This document shows, one piece after another, positions 15,291-25,700 of a DNA stretch of 38,247 nt; the first letter of the stretch is position 1, and each line of letters begins with the position of its first letter. Source of the DNA: Gammaproteobacteria bacterium (GTDB lineage: Bacteria; Pseudomonadota; Gammaproteobacteria; SZUA-152); assembly GCA_021647705.1 (NCBI GenBank), contig JAKIUF010000043.1, positions 1 to 38,247 of the forward strand. Direction: 5' to 3'. The position numbers and the translations under genes are program-made. Below the pieces are notes generated by a model. It worked only from the letters and a program-made list of their open reading frames with translations, made no database searches and had not been told where the DNA came from.

Positions 15291-17081
15291 ATGAAAACTG
15301 GAAAAAAAATTAAACAACATTTTATATTGATAATTATTATCTTCACATTATTGCTGGCATCATGCTCAAGCAAGCCGCCCCGAGGTGGCAGTGTTGCAGA
15401 TGAAATCAATAAAAACCTGCAAAAAATCAACCAGCAGGCTCCCATAAAAAATAAACCGGGAACATTGCCACCGGAAGTATCTGCTGCATTGATGCCTCCA
15501 TTGAATATTGAATTCTCAGGTATGAATCAAACTCCACTGGAGCGCAGGTTTGATATTACCGTTGATCGTGTCAATGCACGTTCATTTTTTATGAGTCTGG
15601 TAAAAGATACACCTTACAACATGGTGACGTATCCGGGCGTTACAGGGAAAATATCCCTGAGCATGAAAAATGTCACGATTAATGAAGCCATGGAAACTGT
15701 GCGCAATGTTTATGGTTATGAATTTAATCGTACTAAAAATGGCTATGAAGTATTATCTGCCAAATTACGTTCAAAAATATTTACCATCGATTATCTCAAT
15801 GTGAAACGCTCAGGATTATCGAATGTACGTGTAAGCTCCGGACGAGTTCAAACATCACAAAAGAATCGCTCACAATCAGGCACGGGAAGAACCGATGGTA
15901 ACTTCGGTACAAATAATAGTAATGGATCGAATAGAAGCACAGCGGTTTCTGGCAGTCAGGTAAGCACCCGCTCCGAATCCAATTTCTGGACAGAGTTGAC
16001 AGTGGCATTGCAGGCCATCATTGGTAGTGAAGAAGGGCGTAAAGTTATTGTGAATGCGCAGTCAGGCATTGTTGTGGTACGTGCCATGCCAGCGGAATTA
16101 CGTGCGGTATCGAAATATTTACAAACGACTCAGAGCGTCATTGAGCGACAGGTTATTCTCGAAGCAAAAATTCTGGAGGTGGAACTCAGTGATGGTTTTC
16201 AGTCAGGCGTTAACTGGTCTGCGCTAGGCAAAGGTAAAAACGGGGACAGTATCATTGCTGGACAATTTGGTGGGTCCAGCGTATTTACTTCGGGTGCCAG
16301 CAACTTACAAGGGCAAACCGATGCCCTGAATCCAGCCGATTTATCTGGCCTGCGCTCAAACGTGGCTTCGGCCTTTGGCGGCATGTTTGCCATGAGCTTC
16401 GATATTGGTGATTTCACTGGTTTCCTGGAGTTTCTTGAAACACAGGGTGATGTGCATGTGCTGTCCAGCCCTCGGGTATCTACCGTCAATAATCAAAAAG
16501 CGGTTATTAAAGTAGGCACTGATGAGTTTTTTGTCACCGATGTAAACACTAATACCAATACTTCATTAGGTGGTACCAGTGCCAATCAATCTGTCAACGT
16601 TGAATTAACCCCATTTTTTTCAGGCGTGGCACTGGACGTTATCCCACAGATCAGCGAAGACGGTATGGTGACTTTGCATATTCATCCATCCGTCAGTGAA
16701 GTAACCGAACGCGTCAAACAAATCAGCCTGTCTTCAAGCAGCCAGCTTAATGTACCACTGGCTTTGAGCATGATCAGAGAGTCTGACAGTATTGTGCGTG
16801 CGCGCAGTGGCCAGGTAGTCGTCATTGGTGGTTTGATGCAAAACCAGACCAGAGATAAAAAAAGCTCAGTGCCTTTATTGGGTGATCTACCATTGATAGG
16901 TGGTTTGTTTCGGCATACTCAGAAAGTAACCCGCAAGAGTGAATTAGTCATTTTATTACGACCGATTGTTGTCAATAGCGATAATGTCTGGGCTGATGAA
17001 ATACAAAAAGTAACAACACGTTTTGGCAAAATTACCCAGCTCAATTCACCGTCAATTGTTAATGATACACCTGTAGAATAA
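15291..17081 (+). CDS. mshL: MSHA secretin MshL
   Basis: A 596-residue outer-membrane secretin lipoprotein. The signal has lipobox LASC (Cys25). N-terminal STN/N0-like and N-domains follow (about 80-300: RRFDITVDRVNARSFFMSLV, NVTINEAMETVRNVYGYEF), interrupted by a Ser/Asn/Gly-rich linker at about 180-230. The C-terminal secretin domain (about 340-575) includes LEFLETQGDVHVLSSPRVST, LDVIPQISEDGMVTLHIHPS, and the terminal VVVIGGLMQNQTRDKKSSVP with LLGDLPLIGGLF and SELVILLRPIVV. It forms the ring through which the pilus crosses the outer membrane. An AAGGGA ribosome site precedes the ATG, 2 bp after the mshK stop. Confidence 0.95.
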   Translation: MKTGKKIKQHFILIIIIFTLLLASCSSKPPRGGSVADEINKNLQKINQQAPIKNKPGTLPPEVSAALMPPLNIEFSGMNQTPLERRFDITVDRVNARSFFMSLVKDTPYNMVTYPGVTGKISLSMKNVTINEAMETVRNVYGYEFNRTKNGYEVLSAKLRSKIFTIDYLNVKRSGLSNVRVSSGRVQTSQKNRSQSGTGRTDGNFGTNNSNGSNRSTAVSGSQVSTRSESNFWTELTVALQAIIGSEEGRKVIVNAQSGIVVVRAMPAELRAVSKYLQTTQSVIERQVILEAKILEVELSDGFQSGVNWSALGKGKNGDSIIAGQFGGSSVFTSGASNLQGQTDALNPADLSGLRSNVASAFGGMFAMSFDIGDFTGFLEFLETQGDVHVLSSPRVSTVNNQKAVIKVGTDEFFVTDVNTNTNTSLGGTSANQSVNVELTPFFSGVALDVIPQISEDGMVTLHIHPSVSEVTERVKQISLSSSSQLNVPLALSMIRESDSIVRARSGQVVVIGGLMQNQTRDKKSSVPLLGDLPLIGGLFRHTQKVTRKSELVILLRPIVVNSDNVWADEIQKVTTRFGKITQLNSPSIVNDTPVE

Positions 17082-17105
17082 ATATAAAGGCGGCGGTGAT
17101 AATTT

Positions 17106-18011
17106 ATGTACCTGGAACACTTTGACATGCAGGAAATGCCTTTCGCTATTACGCCGGATACCAGTTACTTCTACAGCTATGGGAGTTATCAAGAGGCATT
17201 GAATGTTTTACTGGTCGCATTACGCAGTGGTGAAGGTTTTATAAAAATCAGCGGCGAAGTGGGCACAGGAAAAACATTATTATGTCGTAAAATATTGAAT
17301 ATTCTGGATGATAGTTTTATTACTGCCTGGCTTCCCAACCCCTGTTTGACGCCTGCGGGTTTACGCATGGCATTGGCTGATGAGCTGGATATCAAATATG
17401 CCCGAAACATGGGCCAGCATCGCATTTTATCATTGATCAATGATCGCCTGATCGAATTAAATACCGAAGGAAAACAAGTGGTTTTATTCTTGGACGAAGC
17501 ACAGGCTTTGCCGGATGATTCTATGGAAGCTTTGCGCCTGTTAACCAATTTAGAAAGCGAAAAAAGCAAACTGCTTCAAGTCGTATTATTTGGACAGCCC
17601 GAACTGGATGAGCGGCTGGCTCAAAATAAACTGCGCCAGCTACGTCAACGCATTACTTTCTCTCAGGAGTTGGAAACCATCGATATTAACGGTATCGAAG
17701 GTTATCTGGCACATCGATTATTGGTTGCTGGCTACCACGGTAAACCGCTGTTTAATAAAAATACTGTGGAAGGTTTATATCATATCAGCCAGGGTGTGCC
17801 ACGGGTAATTAATGTATTGGCGCACAAAATGTTGATGGTGGCCTATGGTCAGGGCGCGTCTAATATTACCTTGCAACATTTACAGCTGGCCGCAGAAGAC
17901 ACTGATGGCACAACACCACTACCTGCTTCCGGCTTGACACGTATGGGCACAACCATTGTTTCTGCCATGAGTGCAGCAGCAGCCGCCGCGGCAATAAGCC
18001 TGGGAGCCTGA
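17106..18011 (+). CDS. mshM: MSHA biogenesis ATPase MshM (ExeA-like)
   Basis: A 301-residue AAA+ ATPase of the ExeA/MshM group. It starts with YLEHFDMQEMPFAITPDTSYFY, typical of the family. Walker A is GEVGTGKT (about residues 50-57), Walker B is VVLFLDEAQ (about 126-134), and LLTNLESEKSKLLQVVLFGQ contains the sensor 1 region. Arginine-finger and sensor 2 elements lie in LRQLRQRITF and GVPRVINVLAHKML. A weak Ala-rich hydrophobic C-terminus (MSAAAAAAAISLGA) ends the protein. ExeA-type ATPases help assemble the secretin. The gene sits between mshL and mshN, as in Vibrio. Confidence 0.92.
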   Translation: MYLEHFDMQEMPFAITPDTSYFYSYGSYQEALNVLLVALRSGEGFIKISGEVGTGKTLLCRKILNILDDSFITAWLPNPCLTPAGLRMALADELDIKYARNMGQHRILSLINDRLIELNTEGKQVVLFLDEAQALPDDSMEALRLLTNLESEKSKLLQVVLFGQPELDERLAQNKLRQLRQRITFSQELETIDINGIEGYLAHRLLVAGYHGKPLFNKNTVEGLYHISQGVPRVINVLAHKMLMVAYGQGASNITLQHLQLAAEDTDGTTPLPASGLTRMGTTIVSAMSAAAAAAAISLGA

Positions 18012-18014
18012 TAC

Positions 18015-19127
18015 ATGAGCCTGATTAATCAAATGTTGCGCGATCTTGAACACCGTCGTACTTCAGAAATAGCATCATCGCCCCTGGGAGGGCTCAGTGC
18101 CAGTGGCTCAATAATACAACCGGCGGAAGTTTCAACTCATTATATGACCCTGACTATTGTCGTGGCAGTGATTTTTATAAGTGGCGTGATGGTGGCATAT
18201 TTATTGGGTGACCAGCAACAAGCCGTGGCAACAGAAAATATGGGGGCCAATATATTTCAAAAAGAAGCACCCGGTTTTATCACAGACACTGCGCCAGAAA
18301 ATACAAAAATAACCACATTGCCTGCAATGGCCAACCCTAATTCCACGGTGATTGATAGAAAAAAAACTATCGAAACTGTGATAAAAAAACCTGTTGTGAA
18401 AAAAATTACACCTGTGAACATCACACCGGATGTTGAAAATATAACCGAAACAACATCTGTCAGCAGAAAACAAAATATCAATAAAATAATCCGCCCACTG
18501 ACTAATGAACAACAATCACAGTTGGCCTTTCAGCGTGCAATACAGATGTTATCTCGTAATAATTCACAGGATGCACAACTGGCTCTGGAAGAAGCATTGT
18601 CTTTTTCACCGGCTCATCTTCGGGCTCGTGAAACACTGGCGGCAATTTTGTTAAATAGCGGTCGTATAAGCGAGGCTGCAAACAGCTTGAACGAAGGCCT
18701 GCATTTAATGCCGGATGCCGCGCCACTGGCAAAACTGTATGCCCGTATTCTGGTGGACCAGGGTGATATTGTTAACGCTGTCGCAGTATTGGAACGGGCA
18801 CGTCCAGCCGTGGCTGCTGATTCGGAATATTATGCCTTGTTGGCAGCCTTGTATCAGCAATTGGAGAAACATGCGCAAGCGGCGCAAGTCTATCGGCAAA
18901 TTTTATTACGGAACCCTGGGGCAGCGCACTGGTGGATGGGGCTGGCTTTAGCACAGGAAGCCATGGGTGAAACTACACACGCATTGGATGCTTTTCAGCG
19001 GGCGCAACGTGCTGGTGGCCTGAGTAATGAAGTATTGAAATATATACAGGCACGCATCGTGGCATTAACACCTGTAGCACCTTTGCGTACAGATGCTAAC
19101 CATGTGTTGGACGAGTTTGAGGAATAA
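18015..19127 (+). CDS. mshN: MSHA biogenesis TPR protein MshN
   Basis: A 370-residue bitopic protein. The cytoplasmic start SLINQMLRDLEHRR is the signature of MshN. One transmembrane helix follows (about 44-64), then a low-complexity Lys/Thr/Val linker (about 70-155) and a C-terminal tetratricopeptide array (about 165-355: AFQRAIQMLSRNNSQDAQLA, NSLNEGLHLMPDAAPLAKLY, AAQVYRQILLRNPGAAHWWM). TPR repeats mediate protein-protein contacts in the periplasm, probably with the secretin or platform. It starts 3 bp after mshM and ends 2 bp before mshE, so it is part of the same transcript. Confidence 0.9.
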   Translation: MSLINQMLRDLEHRRTSEIASSPLGGLSASGSIIQPAEVSTHYMTLTIVVAVIFISGVMVAYLLGDQQQAVATENMGANIFQKEAPGFITDTAPENTKITTLPAMANPNSTVIDRKKTIETVIKKPVVKKITPVNITPDVENITETTSVSRKQNINKIIRPLTNEQQSQLAFQRAIQMLSRNNSQDAQLALEEALSFSPAHLRARETLAAILLNSGRISEAANSLNEGLHLMPDAAPLAKLYARILVDQGDIVNAVAVLERARPAVAADSEYYALLAALYQQLEKHAQAAQVYRQILLRNPGAAHWWMGLALAQEAMGETTHALDAFQRAQRAGGLSNEVLKYIQARIVALTPVAPLRTDANHVLDEFEE

Positions 19128-19129
19128 AC

Positions 19130-20836
19130 ATGTCAGCACAGATAAAACGTATTCGTCTGGGTGATTTGCTGGTTGAGCATAAGCTTATTTCTGAAGGCCA
19201 ATTGATTGCGGCATTGGATGAGCAAAAGAAATCTGGCCATAAATTGGGTCGGGTCCTGATTGAGAATGGTTATGTAAAAGAGGATGACGTACTTAATTTA
19301 TTGTCTCGTCAACTCAATGTTCCTTTTGTCGATTTGAGCATTTTTGAGTTCAAACCGGAAATAGTGAATAAAATTCCAGAAACTGCGGCACGTCGATTCC
19401 GAGCACTGGCACTGGAAGACACACCGGATGGCTTATTGGTTGGCATGGCTGACCCGACCAATATTTTTGCCTACGATGACTTGGTACGAGTAATAAAAGG
19501 CCCGATCAAAGTCGCTGTAGTAAAAGAAGGTGACTTGATCGCCGCCATCGACAAGGTTTACCAACACGGTACTGAAATACAAAGCCTTGCCACAGAAATT
19601 GGCGAAGACATGGAGGAAAATGTCTTTGATCTGGCATCATTAGATAAAATTGTCAGTCAGTCTGATGCGCCAGTAGTCCGTTTGATTGAAACAATATTTG
19701 AAGAGGCCATGGCAACCAATGCCTCTGACATTCACATCGAACCCGACGAAACTGTGTTACGCATTCGTCGCCGCATTGATGGTGTTTTATACGAACAGGT
19801 GATGGATGAAAAAGCCATTGTGCCTGCGTTGGTATCCCGCCTGAAATTGATGGCGAGTCTGGATATTGCCGAACGACGTTTACCACAGGATGGTCGTTTT
19901 AATATCAAATTAAAAAACAAAGCTGTAGACGTACGTTTTTCCACCATGCCAACACAGTATGGTGAAGCCGTGGTAATGCGTCTGCTGGATCACTCTACAG
20001 GTGTGCAAGGTCTGAACCAGATTGGTTTGTCGGACGATATCCGAGTCCGCCTGGAAAATGCCATTAACCGACCGCATGGTTTATTGTTGGTCACGGGCCC
20101 GACCGGTAGTGGTAAAACCACAACGCTGTATGCGGCATTAAATGAATTAAACACACCGGAAAAAAAGATTATCACCGTAGAAGATCCGGTGGAGTATCGT
20201 TTACCCCGTATCAATCAGGTACAAGTCAATCAAAAAGTGGGGCTGGATTTCGCACGGGTATTGCGCAGCGCATTGCGACAGGACCCGGATATTATTCTGG
20301 TTGGTGAGATTCGCGACCAGGAAACCGCAGAAATTGCCTTGCGTGCTTCAATTACCGGCCATCTGGTGATGTCAACATTGCATACCAATGATGCCATCAG
20401 TACCGCATTACGACTTATCGATATGGGCGTGGAAGGTTTTTTGGTAGCCTCAGCAGTGCATGCCATTGTTGCACAACGTCTGGTACGCCGTATCTGTGAT
20501 AAATGTACGACTGCCCATGCCCTGGATGCAGGTCAACTGGCTTGGTTGCAAGTGGTAGTGGGTGAAGAGCGTGCCGCAGAAATGACGTTTCAACATGGTA
20601 CTGGCTGTCCTGCTTGCGGGCATACCGGTTATCACGGTCGTGCCGCCGTACACGAAATGCTGGATATTACCAGCGAGCTTGCCGATGCCTTGCGTCATCA
20701 GGATTATACCAAATTCAAAAAACAGGCATTAGCACAAGAGCAGTTTACTCCGCTATTGGAAAATAGTCTGATTCTGGCTGAACAAGGTGTCACTTCCATC
20801 GATGAAGTGATCCGTATCAGTGGCTGGATTGATTGA
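19130..20836 (+). CDS. mshE: MSHA extension ATPase MshE
   Basis: A 568-residue hexameric secretion ATPase of the GspE/PilB family that powers pilus extension from the cytoplasmic side. The N-terminal MshEN domain carries the two consecutive c-di-GMP-binding motifs: RLGDLLVEHKLISEGQLIAAL (about 9-29) and LGRVLIENGYVKEDDVLNLL (about 39-58). The ATPase core has Walker A GPTGSGKT (about 323-330), the Asp box ITVEDPVEYRL, Walker B IILVGEIRDQETA and the His box STLHTNDA. A four-Cys zinc site is present (CDKC near 455 and CPAC near 492). All key residues look intact, so binding of c-di-GMP is expected from the family. It lies 2 bp behind mshN. Confidence 0.95.
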   Translation: MSAQIKRIRLGDLLVEHKLISEGQLIAALDEQKKSGHKLGRVLIENGYVKEDDVLNLLSRQLNVPFVDLSIFEFKPEIVNKIPETAARRFRALALEDTPDGLLVGMADPTNIFAYDDLVRVIKGPIKVAVVKEGDLIAAIDKVYQHGTEIQSLATEIGEDMEENVFDLASLDKIVSQSDAPVVRLIETIFEEAMATNASDIHIEPDETVLRIRRRIDGVLYEQVMDEKAIVPALVSRLKLMASLDIAERRLPQDGRFNIKLKNKAVDVRFSTMPTQYGEAVVMRLLDHSTGVQGLNQIGLSDDIRVRLENAINRPHGLLLVTGPTGSGKTTTLYAALNELNTPEKKIITVEDPVEYRLPRINQVQVNQKVGLDFARVLRSALRQDPDIILVGEIRDQETAEIALRASITGHLVMSTLHTNDAISTALRLIDMGVEGFLVASAVHAIVAQRLVRRICDKCTTAHALDAGQLAWLQVVVGEERAAEMTFQHGTGCPACGHTGYHGRAAVHEMLDITSELADALRHQDYTKFKKQALAQEQFTPLLENSLILAEQGVTSIDEVIRISGWID

Positions 20837-20865
20837 GCATTAACGGGAATTTAACGGATTAATTT

Positions 20866-22086
20866 ATGCCACTTTTTCAATACAAGGCACGCGGCCATCG
20901 GGGTGATGCCATTGAAGGCACTATGGAAGCCGTAAGCTCAGATGCCGTGGCCTCACAATTATTGGAAAACGGCGTTGTCCCCATCAATATCAATCCGGCA
21001 AAAATAGGTGTATCTACTGAAATTGATTTTGGTAAACTTTTTACCGAAAAAGTGACCGACACTGACATCATTCAGTTTTCCCGACAAATGTACAGTCTCA
21101 CCAAAGCGGGCGTACCAATGTTAAGTGCCATGCATGGTTTGTCACAATCTACCAAAAATGCCACTTTGTCCGAAACTATTCGTAATATAACGGTGAGTCT
21201 GGAGTCTGGCCGGGATCTGGCAACATCATTCAATGAACATCCGGAAGTATTTTCGCTGTTTTATGTATCGATGATTCGCATTGGTGAAACCACGGGTCAA
21301 CTGGATGAAATCTTTAATCAGCTGGCACGCTACATGGAACGTGACAAACGCACGCGCAATCAGATTAAATCTGCGCTGCGTTATCCTGGTTTTGTACTCA
21401 TCGCAATTTCCATCGCTATCGCCATTATTAATTTATTTGTGATTCCTTCCTTTTCAGGTGTATTTTCCAAATTTGGTGCGGAGTTACCACTACCAACATT
21501 AGTACTGATGAATATTTCAAATTTTAGCGTGACTTATTGGCCGGAGCTACTGGGCATATTACTGGCAACTACGCTGGGCGTACGACATTACATAAAAACA
21601 GATAACGGGCGTTATCGCTGGGATAAACAAAAACTTAAACTGCCATTGGCTGGCGATATTATTTATCGCGCCACACTGGCACGGTTTACACGGCTTTTTT
21701 CCATGTCCATAAAGGCGGGCGTACCACTGATTACGGCACTCACTGTAGTAGCTAAAGCACTGGATAATCATTATGTAGAAGAACGCCTATTAGGCATGCA
21801 AACGGGTATTGAACGCGGTGAGTCCATTACACGTACTGCTGCGGCTACTGGTTTGTTTGATGGCCTGGTAATGCAAATGATGGCGGTGGGTGAAGAAACC
21901 GGTTCTATTGATACATTGCTGGCTGAAGTCGCTCTATTTTATGAGGCTGAAGTCGAAAATGACATCGATAAACTCAGTGCGCGTATTGAGCCTGTATTAA
22001 CGGTGATAATTGCAGGCATTGTATTAGTACTGGCCTTGGGTGTATTCCTGCCTATGTGGAATTTATCTGAAATCACCATCAAATAA
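20866..22086 (+). CDS. mshG: MSHA platform protein MshG (GspF/PilC family)
   Basis: A 406-residue polytopic inner-membrane platform protein. It starts with FQYKARGHRGDAIEGTMEA, standard for the family, and has two copies of the GspF domain: FSRQMYSLTKAGVPMLSAMH (about 65-85) and FTRLFSMSIKAGVPLITALT (about 268-288). Three transmembrane helices lie near 170-195, 220-240 and 375-398. PilC/GspF proteins transmit the ATPase motion to pilin insertion. The gene follows mshE by about 30 bp. No mshF-like gene is seen in the 134 bp between it and the major pilin. Confidence 0.94.
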   Translation: MPLFQYKARGHRGDAIEGTMEAVSSDAVASQLLENGVVPININPAKIGVSTEIDFGKLFTEKVTDTDIIQFSRQMYSLTKAGVPMLSAMHGLSQSTKNATLSETIRNITVSLESGRDLATSFNEHPEVFSLFYVSMIRIGETTGQLDEIFNQLARYMERDKRTRNQIKSALRYPGFVLIAISIAIAIINLFVIPSFSGVFSKFGAELPLPTLVLMNISNFSVTYWPELLGILLATTLGVRHYIKTDNGRYRWDKQKLKLPLAGDIIYRATLARFTRLFSMSIKAGVPLITALTVVAKALDNHYVEERLLGMQTGIERGESITRTAAATGLFDGLVMQMMAVGEETGSIDTLLAEVALFYEAEVENDIDKLSARIEPVLTVIIAGIVLVLALGVFLPMWNLSEITIK

Positions 22087-22220
22087 ATAATCGATATATA
22101 GGTAAAGAATTTTTTCGGAAAGACCGATAGTTACAAAGAATGGAGCCACGTCAGAGCATTGTGGGTACAACCATCCCGAACCATTGACACATTTAAAGTA
22201 GATAAAGCTGGAGAAGTGAC

Positions 22221-22655
22221 ATGAAGAAACAAAGTGGTTTTACCCTCATTGAGCTAGTGATGGTTATTGTGATTTTGGGAATTCTGGCGGCAACAGCCTT
22301 ACCAAAATTTGCCGATTTATCTACCCGGGCAGAGGGTGCATCTATCGCCGGGGCACGCGGCGCAGTTTCCTCTGCGGCAGCTATTGCCCATGCAGCATTT
22401 TTGATTGACAACACAACAGCAACCATTGAAGGCACTGCTGTAACGTATCAAAATGGTTATCCCAATGCAGCCACCATTGTCAATCTGGCGGGCCTTAACG
22501 TCGGTGTGGGGTTGGATTTTCAGGGATCAACCGTTCCTGGTCCACCTGCTGTATTAACCATTACCAATGGCTCAGCTACCTGTAGCTTTACTTATACAGA
22601 AGCAGTTTCCCCTGCCGCTCCGGTTATCAGCACTGTTCTCGGCGCGGGTTGTTAA
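22221..22655 (+). CDS. mshA: MSHA-type major pilin, MshA-like
   Basis: A 144-residue type IVa prepilin. A short basic leader MKKQSG is cut before FTLIELVMVIVILGILAATA, with the essential Glu at +5. The mature domain is small, and a Cys pair near the C-terminus (SATCSFTY and GAGC) likely closes the D-loop. EGTAVTYQNGYPNAATI resembles the conserved EGxxVxxxYGYPNA region of MshA pilins. A strong GGAGAAG ribosome site precedes the ATG, and a robust rho-independent terminator follows 60 bp after the stop, both fitting a highly expressed major subunit. I call it MshA rather than MshB on these grounds; the separate pilin at 30163 is the other candidate. Confidence 0.85.
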   Translation: MKKQSGFTLIELVMVIVILGILAATALPKFADLSTRAEGASIAGARGAVSSAAAIAHAAFLIDNTTATIEGTAVTYQNGYPNAATIVNLAGLNVGVGLDFQGSTVPGPPAVLTITNGSATCSFTYTEAVSPAAPVISTVLGAGC

Positions 22656-22715
22656 TTAAACGACCTGGTTTCTCACCAGGGCAACACTGCCCATATTGTG
22701 AAAACCATTGGAAAC

Positions 22716-22748
22716 AAGCCAGGTTGCGTAAGCTACCTGGCTTTTTTT
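22716..22748 (+). terminator. Rho-independent terminator after the major pilin
   Basis: The inverted repeat AAGCCAGGT / ACCTGGCTT with a 10-nt loop is followed directly by a run of seven T. It lies between the mshA stop and the GTG of the mshQ-like gene, so it probably limits transcription into the downstream half of the locus. A smaller hairpin (CTGGT / ACCAG) precedes it at about 22664-22678. Confidence 0.85.
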
Positions 22749-22761
22749 CTGGATAATTATT

Positions 22762-25700
22762 GTGCTCAATATTAAAACCGTTATACAAAAGAAAATATTC
22801 ACCAACGATGTGCGAGCATTGTTGACATCAATAACTGTTTTTCTGTTTTTATATTTTTTTTCGTTCTCTCTTTTGGCTGCTCCGGGCGACGTATTATTCA
22901 CCGATGATTTTGAGCGTGCCACTGTGGGTGTAGACTGGACTATTAATAATAGCGGGGGAGGTGATGCCGGTATCGGTACCCATACCGCTAATTCAGGTAG
23001 TCGTTCACTATACACACGCTGGCAAGCCGTCTCCGTCACTAGCAGAAGCATTAATCTTTCCACCATTAGCGGGGTGGAATTAACTATGTGGGTGCGCCGG
23101 GGCAGTGATGCCTTCAGTGAAGACCCGGAAGTTGCCGGGGTTGAAGACTTGATCATCGAATACTTTGATGATGTTGGAAATTGGCAGCTATTAACCCGTT
23201 ATGTTGCTGGCAACATACCCGGACAAATTTTTACTCCTGTTTTTAATTTAACAACCAATGCATTACATGCAAATTTTCAAATTCGATTCAGGCAAGTGGG
23301 GGGCGATAATATCGATTGGGACTACTGGCATATCGATGACGTTGTTTTGACCGAAACGGCTGGACTACCCTCTCTCTCCTTTCCCTTTTGTGATGACTTT
23401 GAAAGTGGGCTCAGTAATTGGCAGGTTTTTCCGGGCAGCGGAGATATCGGTACGGGGAACCAAACTTCAAACTCTGCCAGCAATAGCCTCTACTTGCGCT
23501 GGGGTGGAGGCAATATTGTTTCGTATGATATTGACCTTTCTGTCGTTGGTGCGGCCAATCTGAATTTTTGGCTGCGTCGTGGTGAAGATAGTTTTAGCGA
23601 AGACCCCGACACTGGTGAAGATTTTATCGTTGAATATTTTAATAATTCTGGCAACTGGATAAATCTGGAAATATTTCCAGGCAATGGTACACCAGGTGAA
23701 ATATTCAACAGACGTTACGAGCTACCTGCTGATGCCCTGCATAATGCATTCCGTATTCGTTTTACAATGGCCGATGGTGATGGTGTTGACTGGGACTATT
23801 GGCATGTAGATGATGTTTGCGTTGAACCACCACCAGGTCCAATCGCTGTTTATTTTCTTGATGAAACAAGTTGGGGACCGGTAAATGACAGCAGCGGCAA
23901 TGCTAATCATGGCTCGGTAATAGGCGGGATAGTGCCGGATAATATTTCTCCTGCGATAACGGGAAGTCCTGGTACTTGTGGTTATGCTGAAATTCCTTTT
24001 AATAATTCTAACAACATTTACGACGCTGTTGATACTGGCATTGATGTGGATAGTGACATCGGCAACGTGGGCAGCATTGATTTCTGGTACAAAAGCAATA
24101 ATAGCTGGGATGGCAACCAAGGTGACCGGCAATTACTGGACGCCTCTACAACATCCTTTGGACAAAAGTATTTTTTTCTGACGTTGTTGGACAATAGCCG
24201 TTTGCGTTTTGGTCTGGAAGACTCCGTTGATGGTGATTATTCTTTCCAGGGAGGGAATAATAATTTCAATGCCGATGTATGGGTACATATCGCCGTGACC
24301 TGGGATTTACCCAACGATGTTTTACAAATCTATATCAATGGAAACCTGGATGCACAACAGACTTTTTCCACCAATGGTGTGCTGGGAAATATGGATACGC
24401 TTTATCTGGGGGATAATCGCAGCACTTACCAAATCGCTGGCATGACGGGTAATTCCGCCAATGGCTCTATTGATGAGGCCCGTGTTTATAATTTTGTTTT
24501 ATCACAGGCTGAAGTTCAAGCCGACATGAATGCCACACATCCTTGCAGCTCAATACTGAGCCACTTTGTCATTTCACATAATAACGTGGGTATTAATTGC
24601 CTGGCAGAATCCATTACCGTGACCGCCAGATTATCGAATGGCTCAACGTATACCGGCTATACTGGCAATATTGTACTGGATACACAAAGTACCACCGGCA
24701 CCTGGACACTCAATACTGGCACAGCACTCAATTTTGCTGATGCCATTGCCAACGATGGTTTAGCCACTTACACCTTTGATGCCACAGATAACGGCGTAGC
24801 CATTTTTGGTCTTGATTACCAAAGTGGCACTGCCAGTATTGATGTTGATGTCTATGATGGCACAACCCGCGACGATGACACCGAAGGTAATCTGGTTTTT
24901 TCACCCAATGGTTTTACCGTGACAGCATCACCGCTGGCCGTTCCATTTTTGGGGGTTGTTGATAACACGATTCCAGCACAAACAGCCGCCAGTAATTTCC
25001 CATTATATCTGGCCGCCTATGGCGTAACGCCCACTGACCCGGTGTGCGGTATTATTGAAGCATACACCGGTGCAAAAAATCTCAAATTCTGGTCAACGTA
25101 TAACAATCCGGGCACGGGTACTCTGCCCGTGACGGTCAATACCGTGAATGCCTTTGCTGATGAAACAACGGCCAATGCCGGTTCAACACAGCCCGTGACG
25201 TTCACCAATGGTCAGGCAACAATTACGGTTGATTATGCTGACGTGGGGCAAATTACTCTGGCCATGAAAGATGATTCAGTGACCGCTGATTTGCCCACAG
25301 GCATTCGTGGCACCAGTGATGTCTTTGTGGTCAAACCCGCTGATTTTATCTTGAGTAGCATTGAGCGCAGCAGTGACAATTTTGCAAACCCCGGTACAGC
25401 CATTGATGAAAATAGTGCCACATTTATGGCCGCGGGCGACACTTTTTCGGTCACCGTAACCGCAGTGAATGCACTGGGCAATCCGACACCGAACTACGGT
25501 CAGGAAAGCATCCCGGAATCAGTGGTGTTAACACCGACATTAGTGGCGGCTGGTGCGGCAAATAATCCCGCCATTGCCTTCACTACGGGCTTTGACGGTT
25601 TCATTGCCGGTATCGACACCGGCAACGATTTTCGTTGGGATGAAGTCGGCATTATCACACTGACGCCCAGTGTGGCCGATGGTGATTATCTGGGCAGTGG

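Noticed and set aside
22087-22220. Possible c-di-GMP (GEMM-I) riboswitch in the major-pilin leader, suggested by CGGAAAGACCG followed by ACAAAG and GAGCCACG.
   Set aside because: The invariant core (GGACGCAAAGCC type) is interrupted and the two required hairpins cannot be drawn convincingly. An Infernal scan against RF01051 would decide.
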